A stretch of 64,000 bases of DNA from Apus apus. Lineage: Eukaryota > Chordata > Aves > Apodiformes > Apodidae. A program made the translations under genes and the position numbers. Positions within the stretch are counted from its first letter, which is position 1. Every line of letters starts with the position of its first letter. Below the pieces are notes generated by a model. It was not told the DNA's origin. It worked only from the letters and a program-made list of their open reading frames with translations, and did no database searches. Shown piece after piece: positions 1-10,560 of the stretch. The DNA is taken from contig NC_067296.1 in the NCBI RefSeq assembly GCF_020740795.1, positions 5,991,001 through 6,055,000 on the forward strand, in the 5' to 3' direction.

Positions 1-1040
1 TTTTCAGTACACAGAACACATCTTAGCCGTGTCAATCGAGGAACGTTGTGGTTTTAAAGTCTATGTGAGCCTCATGTCGCTGCTTTTTTGGCACAGCCAC
101 CACAGAGGTAAAAAAGCCACCAAAACCTGCAGACTGGGCCATATTCTGCAGTTTGCTTCCTGCCAGGGGTTCACCGTGTCCCCCATATCAAACTGAATTA
201 ATGGTTTGTACTTGGGCACCAGATGATGAGTGTAAATAATTCTCTTTGTTAGCAGTGTTTTACTATATGAGCAGTGAGATTTAATTATTACTTTTTATTT
301 CCTTTCTGCCCCCAAGAGGTGACTGAAAAGCATCCTTGACTTTAATTTTCTTTTCAGCCCTTGCAGGGACTGGGGGAGCAGGGGAGCTCCCCCCTTGGCC
401 CTGCTGCCTTTCCTGTGGCTTGCAGGGGGTCTTTCCCTGGGCAGGAGAGGGGAGCTCCCTTTGCCCTGTAGCCTTTTGCCCCTGCACCCCCAAATCTGCC
501 CTGGGATGGCATTGGCTTGGATTTGAAAGGCAGTCAGCTGGTGACAATGGTGACATGATCCCGGGGAATGGCCTGGGGTGAGCAGAGGAGGAGAGGGGCT
601 GGAAGGAGGAGGGAAGAGTTGCAGGAGGGGAACTTGGGCTTTGTTTTTTGGGAGGCTGAGAAGAGGCACAGCCTGGTCTGTGTAGGGGCTGCAGACCCAG
701 CAGTAACAAGCTGTGCTCTCCTGCCCATCCCAGCAGTGAGTGGAGACCCTGGCCCTGCTGTGCCCGGGGTCAATCCTGCCGGCAGAGCGGATGGAGCTCA
801 AGGCTGGGTAAAAAAGCAAAGGGGCAGAATTTAACCCAGGATATAATACACTGTAAGAATGTTTTCAGTGCTTTGATTAACTTTTTTTTTTTTTCTTTCC
901 CTATTATGTTTTCTTATCCTAAGCAGCCTGGACCGAAGTCCCTCCAGGCTGTCCCCTCCTGGGCCAGCCCTTTCCCGCAGCAGCCCAGCTGGCTGTGAGC
1001 AGCAGGGCTGACCCCGCACAGACGGGCCCAGGCAAGCCCC
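1..1040. other. Non-genic flank beyond the CCN5 3' end
   Basis: No exon was recognised. There is a poly-T run at 882-894 and ordinary unique-looking sequence. A second minus-strand AATAAA lies at 299-294 and could serve as a distal poly(A) site. In human, KCNK15 follows CCN5 on this side, but no potassium-channel coding sequence is visible here. Confidence 0.5.
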
Positions 1041-1044
1041 GGAC

Positions 1045-2657
1045 CTGGATGAGCACGTTCTTTATTTTCAGCTCCACCAACACACAGCTGAAGTGTCCAC
1101 AGCTCGCCCGGATCTCACCTAAGCTGCTGCTCCTTTCCAGCTGCCCTCCTGGCCCCGCCGTGGGACGTGCCCTCCCGGTGAGAAGCCCTTGGAGGGATTT
1201 TGGGTTTCATTTCCCCATCACCCAGCAGGATTATTGCTGTGGGAAAGGGAAGGCAGAGCTGCCCAGCAGCCCGTCCTGCGCCGGCTCTTGAGTAGCTGGA
1301 GCAGCTCCAGCCCATCGCGAGACGGCCCCGACTCATCTTTGGGATGTGTTTTCCCCTTTTTCCTGCTTTTTCCTTCGGCCGTGGCTGGCGGGGTATGCGC
1401 TTGGCTGGCAGGCGGTATGTCTGCTGCTCCTGCCCGCTGCGTCTGAGCTCCCGGCTCGCCGAAGCGCGGCCAAACCGCCGCTGCTTGCGAGAGGAGCAGA
1501 CCAGGCGGGGCCGCCAGGGTCGTGTTTGTTCTGGGGAGACGCGGGGAAGGTGAACGAGAGCTGCCATCTGGAGGATGTTTCTCGCCCGTGCCCAGTTGGG
1601 CGGCTGCTGCACGGTGGGGTGGGCATGGTGGGATGGCTGAGCTCCTGCGGGGTTCAGCCCCGCAGCCCGCTGCGGTGCTGACCCGTGATGCGGGCCCCGA
1701 TGTCCCTACCCCAGCAGGCTGGGTGGGAGGGGTCCCCCCGCGGATGTGGGTGTCCCGGTGCTGGGGGTGGTCTCTCTCTTGCGGCCCCCGCAGGGCAGAG
1801 CTGCGTGTGCGACGTGGAGGAGCAGCATCACCTTTCCAAAAGCCCCATCAATCCAGGCAAGCAGCAGTTCCTGGTGTCTTGGAGGGCTTTATGCTCATGG
1901 CAGGGTTTCCCCATTTCCCATTTCATTCAGCCTAAGAAACTCGGGGATTCTGCCCAGTAACCCTGCCCGGGGCAGCAGGGTGCACAGAAGGGGCAGGTGC
2001 TGCTGTGATGTGGGGATCTTGTTCTCTATTTCCACCCTCTTTTGCAGCCAAAGTCCATCAGGTCTTCCTCAGTTTCCCAAGGGATTTGTCTTTCATCTCC
2101 ACTGAAACCACAGTGCTGGGATGAAGCGTTGGCTTTGGGACGTGATCAGGGTGGGCACAACTACAAACGACCTCCTCTTCCCTGCTGGAAAGGCAGAGCA
2201 GAGAGTGACAGGAAGATGGAGGAGGGTGGTGGTGTGTCCCCCCATGTCTAGGGAGCAGAGGCACTTGGCAGTGTGGGTGCTGTCCCTGGGAAGCATTGGC
2301 AGTGTGGGGGCAAGGCAGTGCTGTCCACACCGGGGCTGCACTGGGCTAATGAAAGGGGTGGCAGACCCTGTCTCTTGGGTGTCCCCTGGGAGCCAGGCAC
2401 GAGCTGCACATGCACCTCCAGCCACAGGAGCAGGTCAAGCCCACCGTCAGGGCTCAGAGTTCCACAGTGCTCCTGGATTCAGGCAATCCAGAGACCCTCA
2501 AGTTCAGGTCTACCCCTGCCACCAGCGGTTTTCCGAGCGCGGTTTCAGGAGACAGTTTGTCTGTGCCTGAGACACAGGCGGGTCGTGGCTGGGGTGGGGC
2601 AACGGGGGTAAAATCGAGGGGCGTCCCGTGGCTTATGATGGTTGGCATTTCCCTTTG
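1045..2657 (-). other. CCN5: Inferred CCN5 3'UTR
   Basis: The first minus-strand AATAAA after the stop codon is at 1066-1061, which gives a 3'UTR of about 1.6 kb. The interval shows no other convincing coding sequence. GC content and CpG density rise between about 1285 and 1760. No transcript evidence is available, so the end is inferred. Confidence 0.5.
1061..1066 (-). terminator. CCN5: Poly(A) signal AATAAA, likely for CCN5
   Basis: The minus strand reads GAAAATAAAGAACG here. It is the only canonical hexamer seen between the CCN5 stop codon and position 1040. Confidence 0.55.
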
Positions 2658-2878
2658 TCAACCAGACCTTTTGCCCAGGGAGGTGCCTTCACTTACCGCC
2701 GGGGGTGCTGGGGGCAGAGGCGGGCAGGGCCGGGCCAGGCAGAGCCGCCGCTGGGTCTCCAGCCGGCAGGAGCGGTTCTGGTTGGAGACACGGGTAGAAA
2801 AGCCCAGGCCGCAGGTGGCCGAGCAGGCACTCCACTCCGTGCCCCACTCCTGGCAGGGGTACGGCATCGGTGGAGACC
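2658..2878 (-). CDS. CCN5: CCN5 coding exon 4 (TSP1 module and short tail)
   Basis: The acceptor is GGGGTAG|GGTCTCC. The exon encodes [12 protein letters not shown], then the TSP1 repeat, then a proline-rich tail ending LGKRSG before the stop at 2658-2660. A perfect donor-like GTAAGT lies inside the exon at 2696-2691. If it were used, the last 12 residues (238-249) would be replaced. The human protein also ends shortly after RPCPP, so the unspliced reading is preferred. Confidence 0.88.
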
Positions 2879-5800
2879 CTACCCCAGGGGCTGGATGAAA
2901 AAAGAAAAAAAGATGAAGGGAAAAGGGTGGTTGGAGCCTAGTGCTGTGCTGCAGGCGTAGCTCTGCACGGCGGGGAACGTGCAGTGAGGTGTCTCCTGCT
3001 GATGGTGGTGGTCTGGGCTGATTGGACCATCGCCAGAGACCTTCATGGGCATCTCCTCACCAGTGTGTCCTGCATCTTACCTGCCCTGGCATCCTGGAGG
3101 AGGCGCTGGTCCCGGGTCTCGCAGACCCACTCTGGGCAGCACTTCCCAGGCATCTCCACGCGCCGTGGGTAGGGGCAGTCCGGGGTGGGCAGCCGGATGT
3201 CCTCCTGGCAGAGTGGGATGCAGGTGAAGCCCCCGTCCAGGCAGCGGCACTGGAGCTTGCAGCTGGGCTGGAAAACCTCCCCATCTCGATAGACTCGGCC
3301 GTTCACCTCGCAGCCCTCCTCAACATCTTCAACTGCAAGTCACAGCCAGGGAGCCCGTTAGGGACAAAGTGACAGAGATGTGGATGGCAGAGGGGACTGC
3401 TGGGGGAAACTGTGGGGCTGGCTCAAAGGGACTGAACCAAGGAGGCACAGAAGTGACTGGGAAGTGTGTGGGGCAGCTGTGGGTTTGCAGCAGCATGTGC
3501 ATTGCCCAACCTCCTCCCCTTCCCTACCTCCGCTCCTTATCCCTCTGTATTTTCCAAGCAGCAGCTCACCAGCTGGCCATCCTGCCTTTCAGGGTTTTCA
3601 GGCTAGAAAAAGTTTATCTGAAATTTCTCTGCAGGATCCCCAGGCTCCAGCCCTGGCAGGGTGCCTGCAGCCTCCTTGGGACCCCTGTGTCCATCCCTGC
3701 CCAAGCCCCCAGCTGGCAAACAGCAGAGCTGGCTGGAGATGCAGCACAGCCCTGCAGCCAACCCACCAGCATCAGCCTCACTTAAGCTGCTTTCAGAGCT
3801 TCAACAGCCTCCCTGGAAGTGGTGAGGGCTGCCTGGAGCTGGCTGGGGCCCTGGCCAGGGGTTGGGTGCTGGACTGGGGACACAGGGACATCCCCGTGTG
3901 GAGCTGCCACCCCGGTGCTCACAGTTGCAGGTGGCTCGGGTCCCCATGGATGCTGTGCTGTAGTCACAGACGAGGCCCTGGCTCTGGTCGCAGACATGGA
4001 GGAAGTCACAGGGCTCTCCCAGGCGCCGGGCACAGATCTTACAGCAGCCACAGCCATCCAGGACCAGGGGGGACCCGCGGGGGCAGCGGGGTGGCACCCA
4101 GGGGCAGTAGCACGGTCGGCGGCACAGCTGGGCACACACCTGCAGAGGCAAAGCCAGCCCTGAGTCAATACAGCTTGGGTTTTGGCCCACGGCTGCTCTT
4201 TCCCCGGGACAACAAGGTAATCCTTTCTTCATCACGGGGGCAGATTCTCATTGGAGAGAAGCTCTGCAAATCTATGGGAATAGTCCTGTTAGGACAGAGT
4301 GTGCTGGGCACCTGGGGAAAGCTGGGGAGAATCAGGGATGCTCAGCACTTTGCAGGATGGGGATTTAAACGTATCACTGGTCTGAAGGCACAGGAAGAGG
4401 GTGGAGCTGCAAAGTGAATATCCTGCTTAGAACGGGGTTGGCAGCCCCAGAGGCAGCCACACGCTGCCCTAAGCATCCCAGTGGTGGGATGGGGGGAAGC
4501 AGCCGGCCCCCATGCCTGCCACCAAGGCAGGGGGTTGTGCCCAGCTGGAGGTGTGGCTTTAGTGGGGCTGAATGCACGTGGTGAGGGCACAGCACCTGCA
4601 CAGTCCTAACAGCTCTGTCATGCCAAGAAACAAGGCATCGCATCAGCAGTGGGGGAGTTGAAGCCAAACGAACCACACTGCTTTTCTTCCTGCTCCAGCG
4701 CCTCCTCTGCCTGTCCCTGCCTGCAGCACCTTCTGCCTGGCCCACTGGGTGAGGAGCCCTAGGACAGGTGTGTTTTCAAGGGCTGGGAGCTCTAGCTGGC
4801 CTGGGCAGTCTCTTCTGCAGGGCAGTGCTGTGCAGCTGTTTGCCTGCTCAGCGGCTGTTGGCCAGGGCTCTGCCCTGGAGTTCACCAGAGCAGGTCAGTG
4901 TTTACAGCCAGGGCTCGTTCTGCCTGCACAATTACCTTGGCACGAACAGCTTTTGCAGGCAAGGCTCGTGCTCCCTTTGTGCCACATCTGACAGGGCTGT
5001 TGCATATTGGGCCTGAAGCCAAGTGAGCTGGCTCTGCAGTTTGGATGTGAAGTCTTTGCCTGGCAACCTGTGTGAGCCCCTCTCTGAGCTGCCCGGGCAG
5101 CCCTGCTGCTCTGCCTGCTGCACGACCAGCACACACCATGCAGGCAGCAGGTCAGCACACATGCAGCCAAAAAATTCAGCCCTGTGCTGCTCCAGACACT
5201 GGTGTCTCTGCTGAGACTGCCAAGAGATCAGTGAGTTCAGCATGGATGTTAGATACCATTTTTCTTTTAGTTTCTCCCAGTAGCATCAGGTCTGGGATTA
5301 CCAGCTGGGCACAGAAGGTGGGTGCTGGTGTGCTGTCTGTTCCTGGTATGCAGGAGTTCAGATGCTTTTTATGGGCCTGTAGCAATGTCAGTGCCAGCAA
5401 CTGGAGATAAAATATATCTGAAATGGACTGGGCAATTTGAGTCTTGTTCTAGTTTTATCAATGAGCAGCATTGCTAGTGTGGCAGGAACCAGAGAGAGGC
5501 TCACAGCAGGGACCAAAGGACTGGCTGTGGTGGCCAGATTTGGCACAAAGGCCCTTGCTGATGCTCCAGACACTCACAAGCATGCTTGGGGCAGGAGTAA
5601 TTTCTTCATCACTGCTCACCAGGCAGCCAAGGGCATTTTTCATCTTTCAGGAGGTTGCTATTACAGATCAAGATTAGCCAAGCCAACTCCCTGAATTAAT
5701 TTCCCCCTGATTGTCTGTGGATGACAACGTGGCTCCTATCAGAGATCTTAACTGTCTGGGAAGGAGTCAAATAGGCACAACACTGCCGTGATGATCCTGC

Positions 5801-6498
5801 TCATGGAAGTCTGCTTTGGGATTCCAGCAACAATTAGAAGTTGGAGCTGTGACAGCCCCAGACTTGCCAGCTTTCCTGTTCTCTGCACAGACAACTATTT
5901 TCACATGGAGTCCAAGAGAAAAAAAAAAAAGAACTAAAAATCCCTACAACCCAAGCTCTGTTGGAGGCATTGGCTTTGCATGAGCATCCCGGGGAGGAGG
6001 GAGAGCTGAGTAACACTGAGGCTGGTGCTCACTGCCTGGCCCCTTGCCTTGGAGCCTGGGCAGGGACCAAGGAGTCTGCAGGAGCTGTTGCTGCTCCCCT
6101 GCTGCTCCCCTGCTGCTCCCCTTGCAGGGACACATACCACAGCCCCGGGAGAGCTGCAGGGATGGGGCAAGCAAACAGAGCACATTGCTGTCATTCCTGC
6201 CTGCTCCACGGACTTGCACAGCCAGCGCCTCTGGCCCATGGATGTTAAGACCTTGCTGCTTCACTGCAAATGTGTCTCCCAAGCATTGCTCTGCCCCCGT
6301 GGCACTGCAGAAACACAGCCTGCCAGCCTTAGCCACCAGGCCCCTTGTAACACCCCCCTCCTCCCTGCAGCTCACTTTGCAAGAACCGGGTGCCTCCCCA
6401 AGTAAAGCTAATGCTGCTCCAGGGCCCGTTTTCCTTACCTTGGAGAGGATGCAGAGGAGGGAGAGGAAGAGGAGCTGCTTCTCCAGCTGGAGCCTCAT
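2658..6498 (-). CDS. CCN5: CCN5 (WISP2), cellular communication network factor 5; 4 coding exons, 249 aa
   Basis: This is a secreted matricellular protein of the CCN family. Joining 6498-6439, 4139-3923, 3332-3081 and 2878-2658 on the minus strand gives 750 nt, or 249 residues plus stop; human CCN5 has 250. Residues 1-20 form a hydrophobic signal peptide ([10 protein letters not shown] core). Residues 21-92 are the IGFBP-like module, with the signature GCGCCKIC at 49-56 and RRLGEPC just after. Residues 100-163 are the VWC module, ending CCPEWVC. Residues 185-228 are the TSP1 module, with WSACSATCG and the stretch [16 protein letters not shown], which is nearly identical to human. There is no C-terminal cystine-knot domain, as in mammalian CCN5. 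Every junction is GT-AG, with phases 0, 1 and 1. The start was chosen for its signal peptide and for a TATA box about 100 bp upstream. CCN5 in mammals restrains smooth-muscle proliferation and is hormone/Wnt responsive (family knowledge). Confidence 0.95.
3081..3332 (-). CDS. CCN5: CCN5 coding exon 3 (VWC module)
   Basis: The acceptor is CTTGCAG|TTGAAGATG and the donor is GGCAG|GTAAGATG. The 252-nt length and phase 1-1 pattern match exon 3 of CCN genes. It encodes the von Willebrand C repeat, with [21 protein letters not shown] and CCPEWVC. Confidence 0.94.
3333..3922 (-). other. CCN5: CCN5 intron 2
   Basis: This 590-bp intron runs from a GTGAGC donor to an ACTTGCAG acceptor. Nothing notable was seen inside. 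Confidence 0.85.
3923..4139 (-). CDS. CCN5: CCN5 coding exon 2 (IGFBP-like module)
   Basis: The acceptor CTGCAG|GTGTGTGCC opens with [10 protein letters not shown]. The 217-nt exon ends at AACT|GTGAGC in phase 1. It contains the cysteine-rich IGFBP-like fold with GCGCC and ARRLGEPCD. Confidence 0.93.
4140..6438 (-). other. CCN5: CCN5 intron 1
   Basis: This 2.3-kb intron has a strong donor (GTAAGG) and a CTGCAG acceptor. It contains an A-rich run near 5921-5935 and no coding sequence that I recognise. Confidence 0.85.
6439..6498 (-). CDS. CCN5: CCN5 coding exon 1 (signal peptide)
   Basis: The exon encodes 20 codons, from MRLQLEK to ILSK, and ends AAG|GTAAGG, a strong donor, in phase 0. Human CCN5 also ends its first coding exon after LLSK. 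The reading frame continues open into the intron for some 160 codons, but that part has no family similarity. Confidence 0.93.
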
Positions 6499-6559
6499 GC
6501 TGCTCTCCCCTCAGTGCTTCAGCACATCACCCCCCAGGCAGTTTGGAGGCAGCAGCGTG

Positions 6560-6720
6560 TTTGCAGGTTTTAAAGCCCCGAGTAGGTCCTGCTGGTGTTT
6601 ATACTCTCTCTGCTCTGATGTCACTCACAGGCTCCAATATAAACATGAGTAGGTTTGGACAAGCCTCAAGATTTTCTTCTTTTTTTTTTTTTTTTTTTCC
6701 CAGCCCACATTCCAGCTGCC
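6560..6720 (-). promoter_or_regulatory. CCN5: CCN5 core promoter: TATA box, CRE-like and TEAD-like sites
   Basis: On the minus strand TATAAA lies at 6603-6598, about 100 bp upstream of the ATG, so transcription probably starts near 6570. A CRE-like TGACATCA is at 6623-6616. A half-conserved CArG-like TTTATATTGG is at 6643-6634. The plus-strand ACATTCCA at 6707-6714 is a consensus TEAD motif. An 18-bp poly-T run (6681-6698) separates the TEAD site from the rest. Motif matches are seen directly; factor binding is inference. Confidence 0.6.
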
Positions 6721-8650
6721 ATTTCCACTTCCCTCAAGGTGAGAACTGCTGTCCTCTAAGAAGGGAAGGGATGCTGTCCCTGGGGAGCACAGGAGAGGGG
6801 CTGGGGAGCCAGGCTGGTGGGGTGAACAGGCTCCTTGGGGCTAGCCATGACTGGGAGGGAAGGTCCATGCCTCTTCCTACTAATCAAGATCTTCCCAGAC
6901 AGAGCTAGTGTCTTCCCCCTGGCTCGTGAAAGGTTTGGCAAGACTATCCCTGCTGCCACCCTGGGACATTGCCATGACCAAGCAGGAACAGGGCACTCTA
7001 TGCTGAGCCCAGCACACAGCAGGCCGTGGCAGAAGGGCGAGTTGCTCATGCTGTACAGAGCACAGAAGTCAGGGCAGAATCCTGTCCCTCCATCCCTGGG
7101 ACAGTGGGGGACTTGCATTTGATCACCACCAGTGAAGGCTGCAGCAGTTTGCCAGGTAAGCTGTCCAGGCAGCAGAGGTGAGCTTTCCTCTCCATTCCTC
7201 TGGCACAGCAAGAGCTGGAAAGGGATTTGCTGTGGTGGTGGTGCCACAACATCCCCATCCTGCCTGGGCCTGCAGCTGCCCAGGGAGGCTGCTGGGGCAG
7301 GGGGCTCCTCTCCTGCACCCCCTTGACTGCAGGATGAGGTCTGGGGACCAGGAGCACTGCTCCTGCTCTGGCCCAAGGGATGGATCCCAGTGGCTGTGCA
7401 CAGACGTGACGAGAACTGCCACTGTGTGTCACCTGGTGCCACATCTGTCAGCAAACACACAGGAGGAGCTGGGCGCCGCTTAAGCAGAGCACTGAAATTA
7501 TGCAACTAGGAGTGATACCCCATCCCTTCCTCCACTCTTTTTTCCCTTCTTTTTGCTTTTGCAAAACAGGTCCTCAGTCCCCTGAGCAGCAATCCTGACC
7601 TCCAGCTTTGGTGCTGCCGTAGCTTGGGAGCCCAGACAGGGAGCAGGGAGGGCAGAGCTGGCAGGCAGGGAGCATGCAGTCAGAGCTATCCCATTTTCAC
7701 CCCAATTCTCCTCTTTGATTCTGCTTCGTTAGCTGCAATCAGTCTGTTAACGAAGTCATGGCATCTTGTGGAAATACCAGGCCACCTTCCAAAGGCTTCT
7801 GTCACTTATCCTGGCTCTGGGGTCTCCTCTCCTTGTGGAGAAGCCACAGCTCCCTGCACCCCCAGCCCTGCCCGCCGCAGGGGGGATGTGAGGGCTGTGC
7901 ATGGCTCTGTCCTCGCTGGCAGGTAGGCTCAGGCCCTGTTGATGGGTGCTCACAAGGCAGAGAGGGCTTGATGCCAAAGGCTGGAGGCACATCTCTTGCT
8001 GCTGTTGTCTCCTTGCTCCCCAGAGCTGATGCCACCCTGAGCTGCCGCGTCCCCGATCCCCAGCTCAGCCAGACACCCCGGAGGCAGCTGCGGAGCCTCC
8101 ATCAGAGCTCGAGAGCAACAGCTCAAGAGCAGCCAAAGCACTGATCCAGCTCTGCCCCAGGGGAATGGGAACTTCAATTCATTATTCCACTCTTGTTTTT
8201 ATTAGAGATTCTTGATTAACGGGCATGACTTCATTTCCCAGTTAGAAATCAGGTGACAGTTCTGGTAAGGGAAATATAAATCTCTTGTCACTCTCAGAGA
8301 GCAGCTCTGGGAGCAGCCAACAGCCCCGTGCTGGCCTTGGGGGGCAGCAAGGCACCCCCTGGGGGGGTTGGGGCACGAGGTTTTCTGGGGGTCCCCATTG
8401 GTGATTACCCCCCTGCCTGCCCTCTCCTGGGTACAGGTTCAGCTCTTTGGGGTGGGAAGCTTCCCTTGTCCCACCTCTCCAGGTCCCACATGCCAGCCCA
8501 GGTCTCTGTGCTGAGGTCCAGGGGCTGCAGGCAGAGCCCAGCAAAGTCATAGAGCCCTTGTGCAGGTTTGGATTTGTGCAGCCTCATGAGAGCAGCACAT
8601 TAGCACTTCATTTTATAAATCCTCAGAACCCTTCCCCTTTAGGACGCACC

Positions 8651-8706
8651 CCATATGTGTTCTCCACCATATGTGGGATTTCATAGCTAATAATTGAGTC
8701 CATATG
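8651..8706. promoter_or_regulatory. Cluster of three CATATG sites (candidate regulatory element)
   Basis: CATATG occurs at 8652, 8668 and 8701. The first two share the 9-mer CCATATGTG, 16 bp apart. The middle one reads CCATATGTGG, one base off a CArG box. The element is about 2.1 kb upstream of the CCN5 start site. A regulatory role is inferred from motif density only. Confidence 0.3.
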
Positions 8707-10259
8707 TTGTGCTTTGTAGTTTCCATGGTATTATTGTCAGGGTTTTTGGGGGCTGTAATTTTTCAGGGTTGTTTTTTTTTTTTTTCCTGTGGTCAGTTGT
8801 GCAAGAAAATAGTTGATACAGAGACCTGGAGACATCTCCTTTGAGTTAGCTGCTGGCAAGCTCTGCTGTTTCTATAGAAATGAAGGAATTGACCCAGTGA
8901 ATTTACATTTTAGACAGCTGTTTTTTTCAAATCTGTGCTACCTAATGTGCCACCAGGAACAACAGTGCAGAGCTCTCGTTTGTGCACCTGGATCCACTGC
9001 AATTGCATCCATCTGTGATGGATATATAGAGCATGTTCTCCCTCCATCCCTTTCCTTTGCTCAGGACTTTCCCCTTCTTTACTCCATGTGTTGGACACAC
9101 TCCCTGGAGCTGACTGAAGTCAGACCAAGACCTGGATGTTCATCTCTGGTGGGTCCTTGCTGGCTTTATTGCTCTTCATTTCAACAGTGAAATCATGGGT
9201 CTAGGGTGAGCCCAGCTCTATACCTTGGTTAGAAGGACATTTCCCTTTGCTTCTGGGCACTCCTGGCTCAAATTCCTGCTGTAAGGGAGCAGGGCTGTCC
9301 ATGGAGGGCAGACAGCATGGGTGGGAAAGCTGGACAGACACCCAGCTTGGAAAAGCCAGGAGCCCTGAGATGAAAAGGAGACATCTCAGGTCTCCCTCAG
9401 CTGTTGGACACTTGGGGGTGGCTGCCGGCTGTTTTTCATGAGACTTCTGGAAACACCCTGGCTTTGGGAAACATTGAAATACCTTCATTTTTGGCAGGAT
9501 GGAAAAGTTGTTTCCTACCCAGAATGAATCCGGCTCCAGTTTCAAACAGCAACTGCTGAGAGAGGTGGTGATGGCCATTTCCAGCCCTGTCTGGCCATTT
9601 TTATTCTCCCTCTGGTTCTTGCACCTTAACTGGAGAGCAGAGCCTGGCTGGGAGGACTGGCTATCCCGAGGGACAGGCCAGGCAATCTTTTACCTTGAGG
9701 TCACTGCTTCCACCCCAGACCCAGGCTAGGAGAGACTGAAAGTATTTACCATCTGGGGCCTGGCCAAGTGACTTGTGAGAAAAGAATTCAGGGCTGCCAT
9801 CCAGTTTCTGACAGTCAGGCAACTACATCAGAAAACCTCGGCTTCATCTGGGACCAAGTGACCCCTCCAAGCTCCCAGCCACCGTGGCGAGGCCAGGGAG
9901 GGAGCAAGCAACAGCTGGACATTGCCCTCTCCCAAGGAGAAAGGGTCTTTCAGCTGGGAAGTGGTGCCTGGTGGTGGTGGGGACACTTGATCCTTCACTA
10001 TTTTCCAGGCTTTTAAAAGTAGGTTTCATTAGAAAGAAGCACTGACAAATGGGACTCGGTGCTGGTTCTGGTTTCAAAGTCTGACATTGCCAAGAGGAAG
10101 GAGCTGAGCAATTACATGGGGAGCAAATGGACTGTCCCAAGCTTGCCTAGCCAAAATTACAGCAAGATCTCATCACTCAGACTGAGGGGCTTCTCATTAG
10201 TACAGCCCAGCCTTGTATCAGCTGCTGTGAAAGGCCAACACTTTTTCTTAATAGACATA

Positions 10260-10560
10260 TCAAACCCTGGGCAGTAATTCTCTGTGATTTATTGATTTAT
10301 TTTTTTCTTGCAGTCCAGACAAGAGCAATTAATAATTGTCCCCCTAAGTTAAACATTCAGATAACCCAAAGAATCAGACTTTTGTAAAACAAATCATGGA
10401 AACTTCAGCCAGATGAGTCTTGCCGTTATTATTTGGAAAACAGTGTCAGAAGTCATCACCTATCAAACATTATGATCCTCTGAGAGTTTATTTTTGGTAT
10501 CAAACATCATCAAACATAAACTTACTAAAAAAAAATAAAAAATCATCTCACTAGAAGTTT
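10260..10560. promoter_or_regulatory. AT-rich island with a homeodomain-type palindrome
   Basis: The island is sharply more AT-rich than its flanks. It contains a perfect 13-bp palindrome, CAATTA-A-TAATTG, at 10326-10338, followed by AGATAA-type and TTATT-type motifs. It may be a conserved non-coding element. No conservation data are available here. Confidence 0.3.

Noticed and set aside
1-1760. First exon of KCNK15, the human neighbour of CCN5
   Set aside because: CpG density rises near 1285-1760, but no two-pore potassium channel motif such as GYGH or GFGD is encoded.
1040-2690. A hidden CT-domain exon for CCN5
   Set aside because: Minus-strand TGC-TGC pairs, for example near 1866, lack the cystine-knot spacing, and the frames close quickly.
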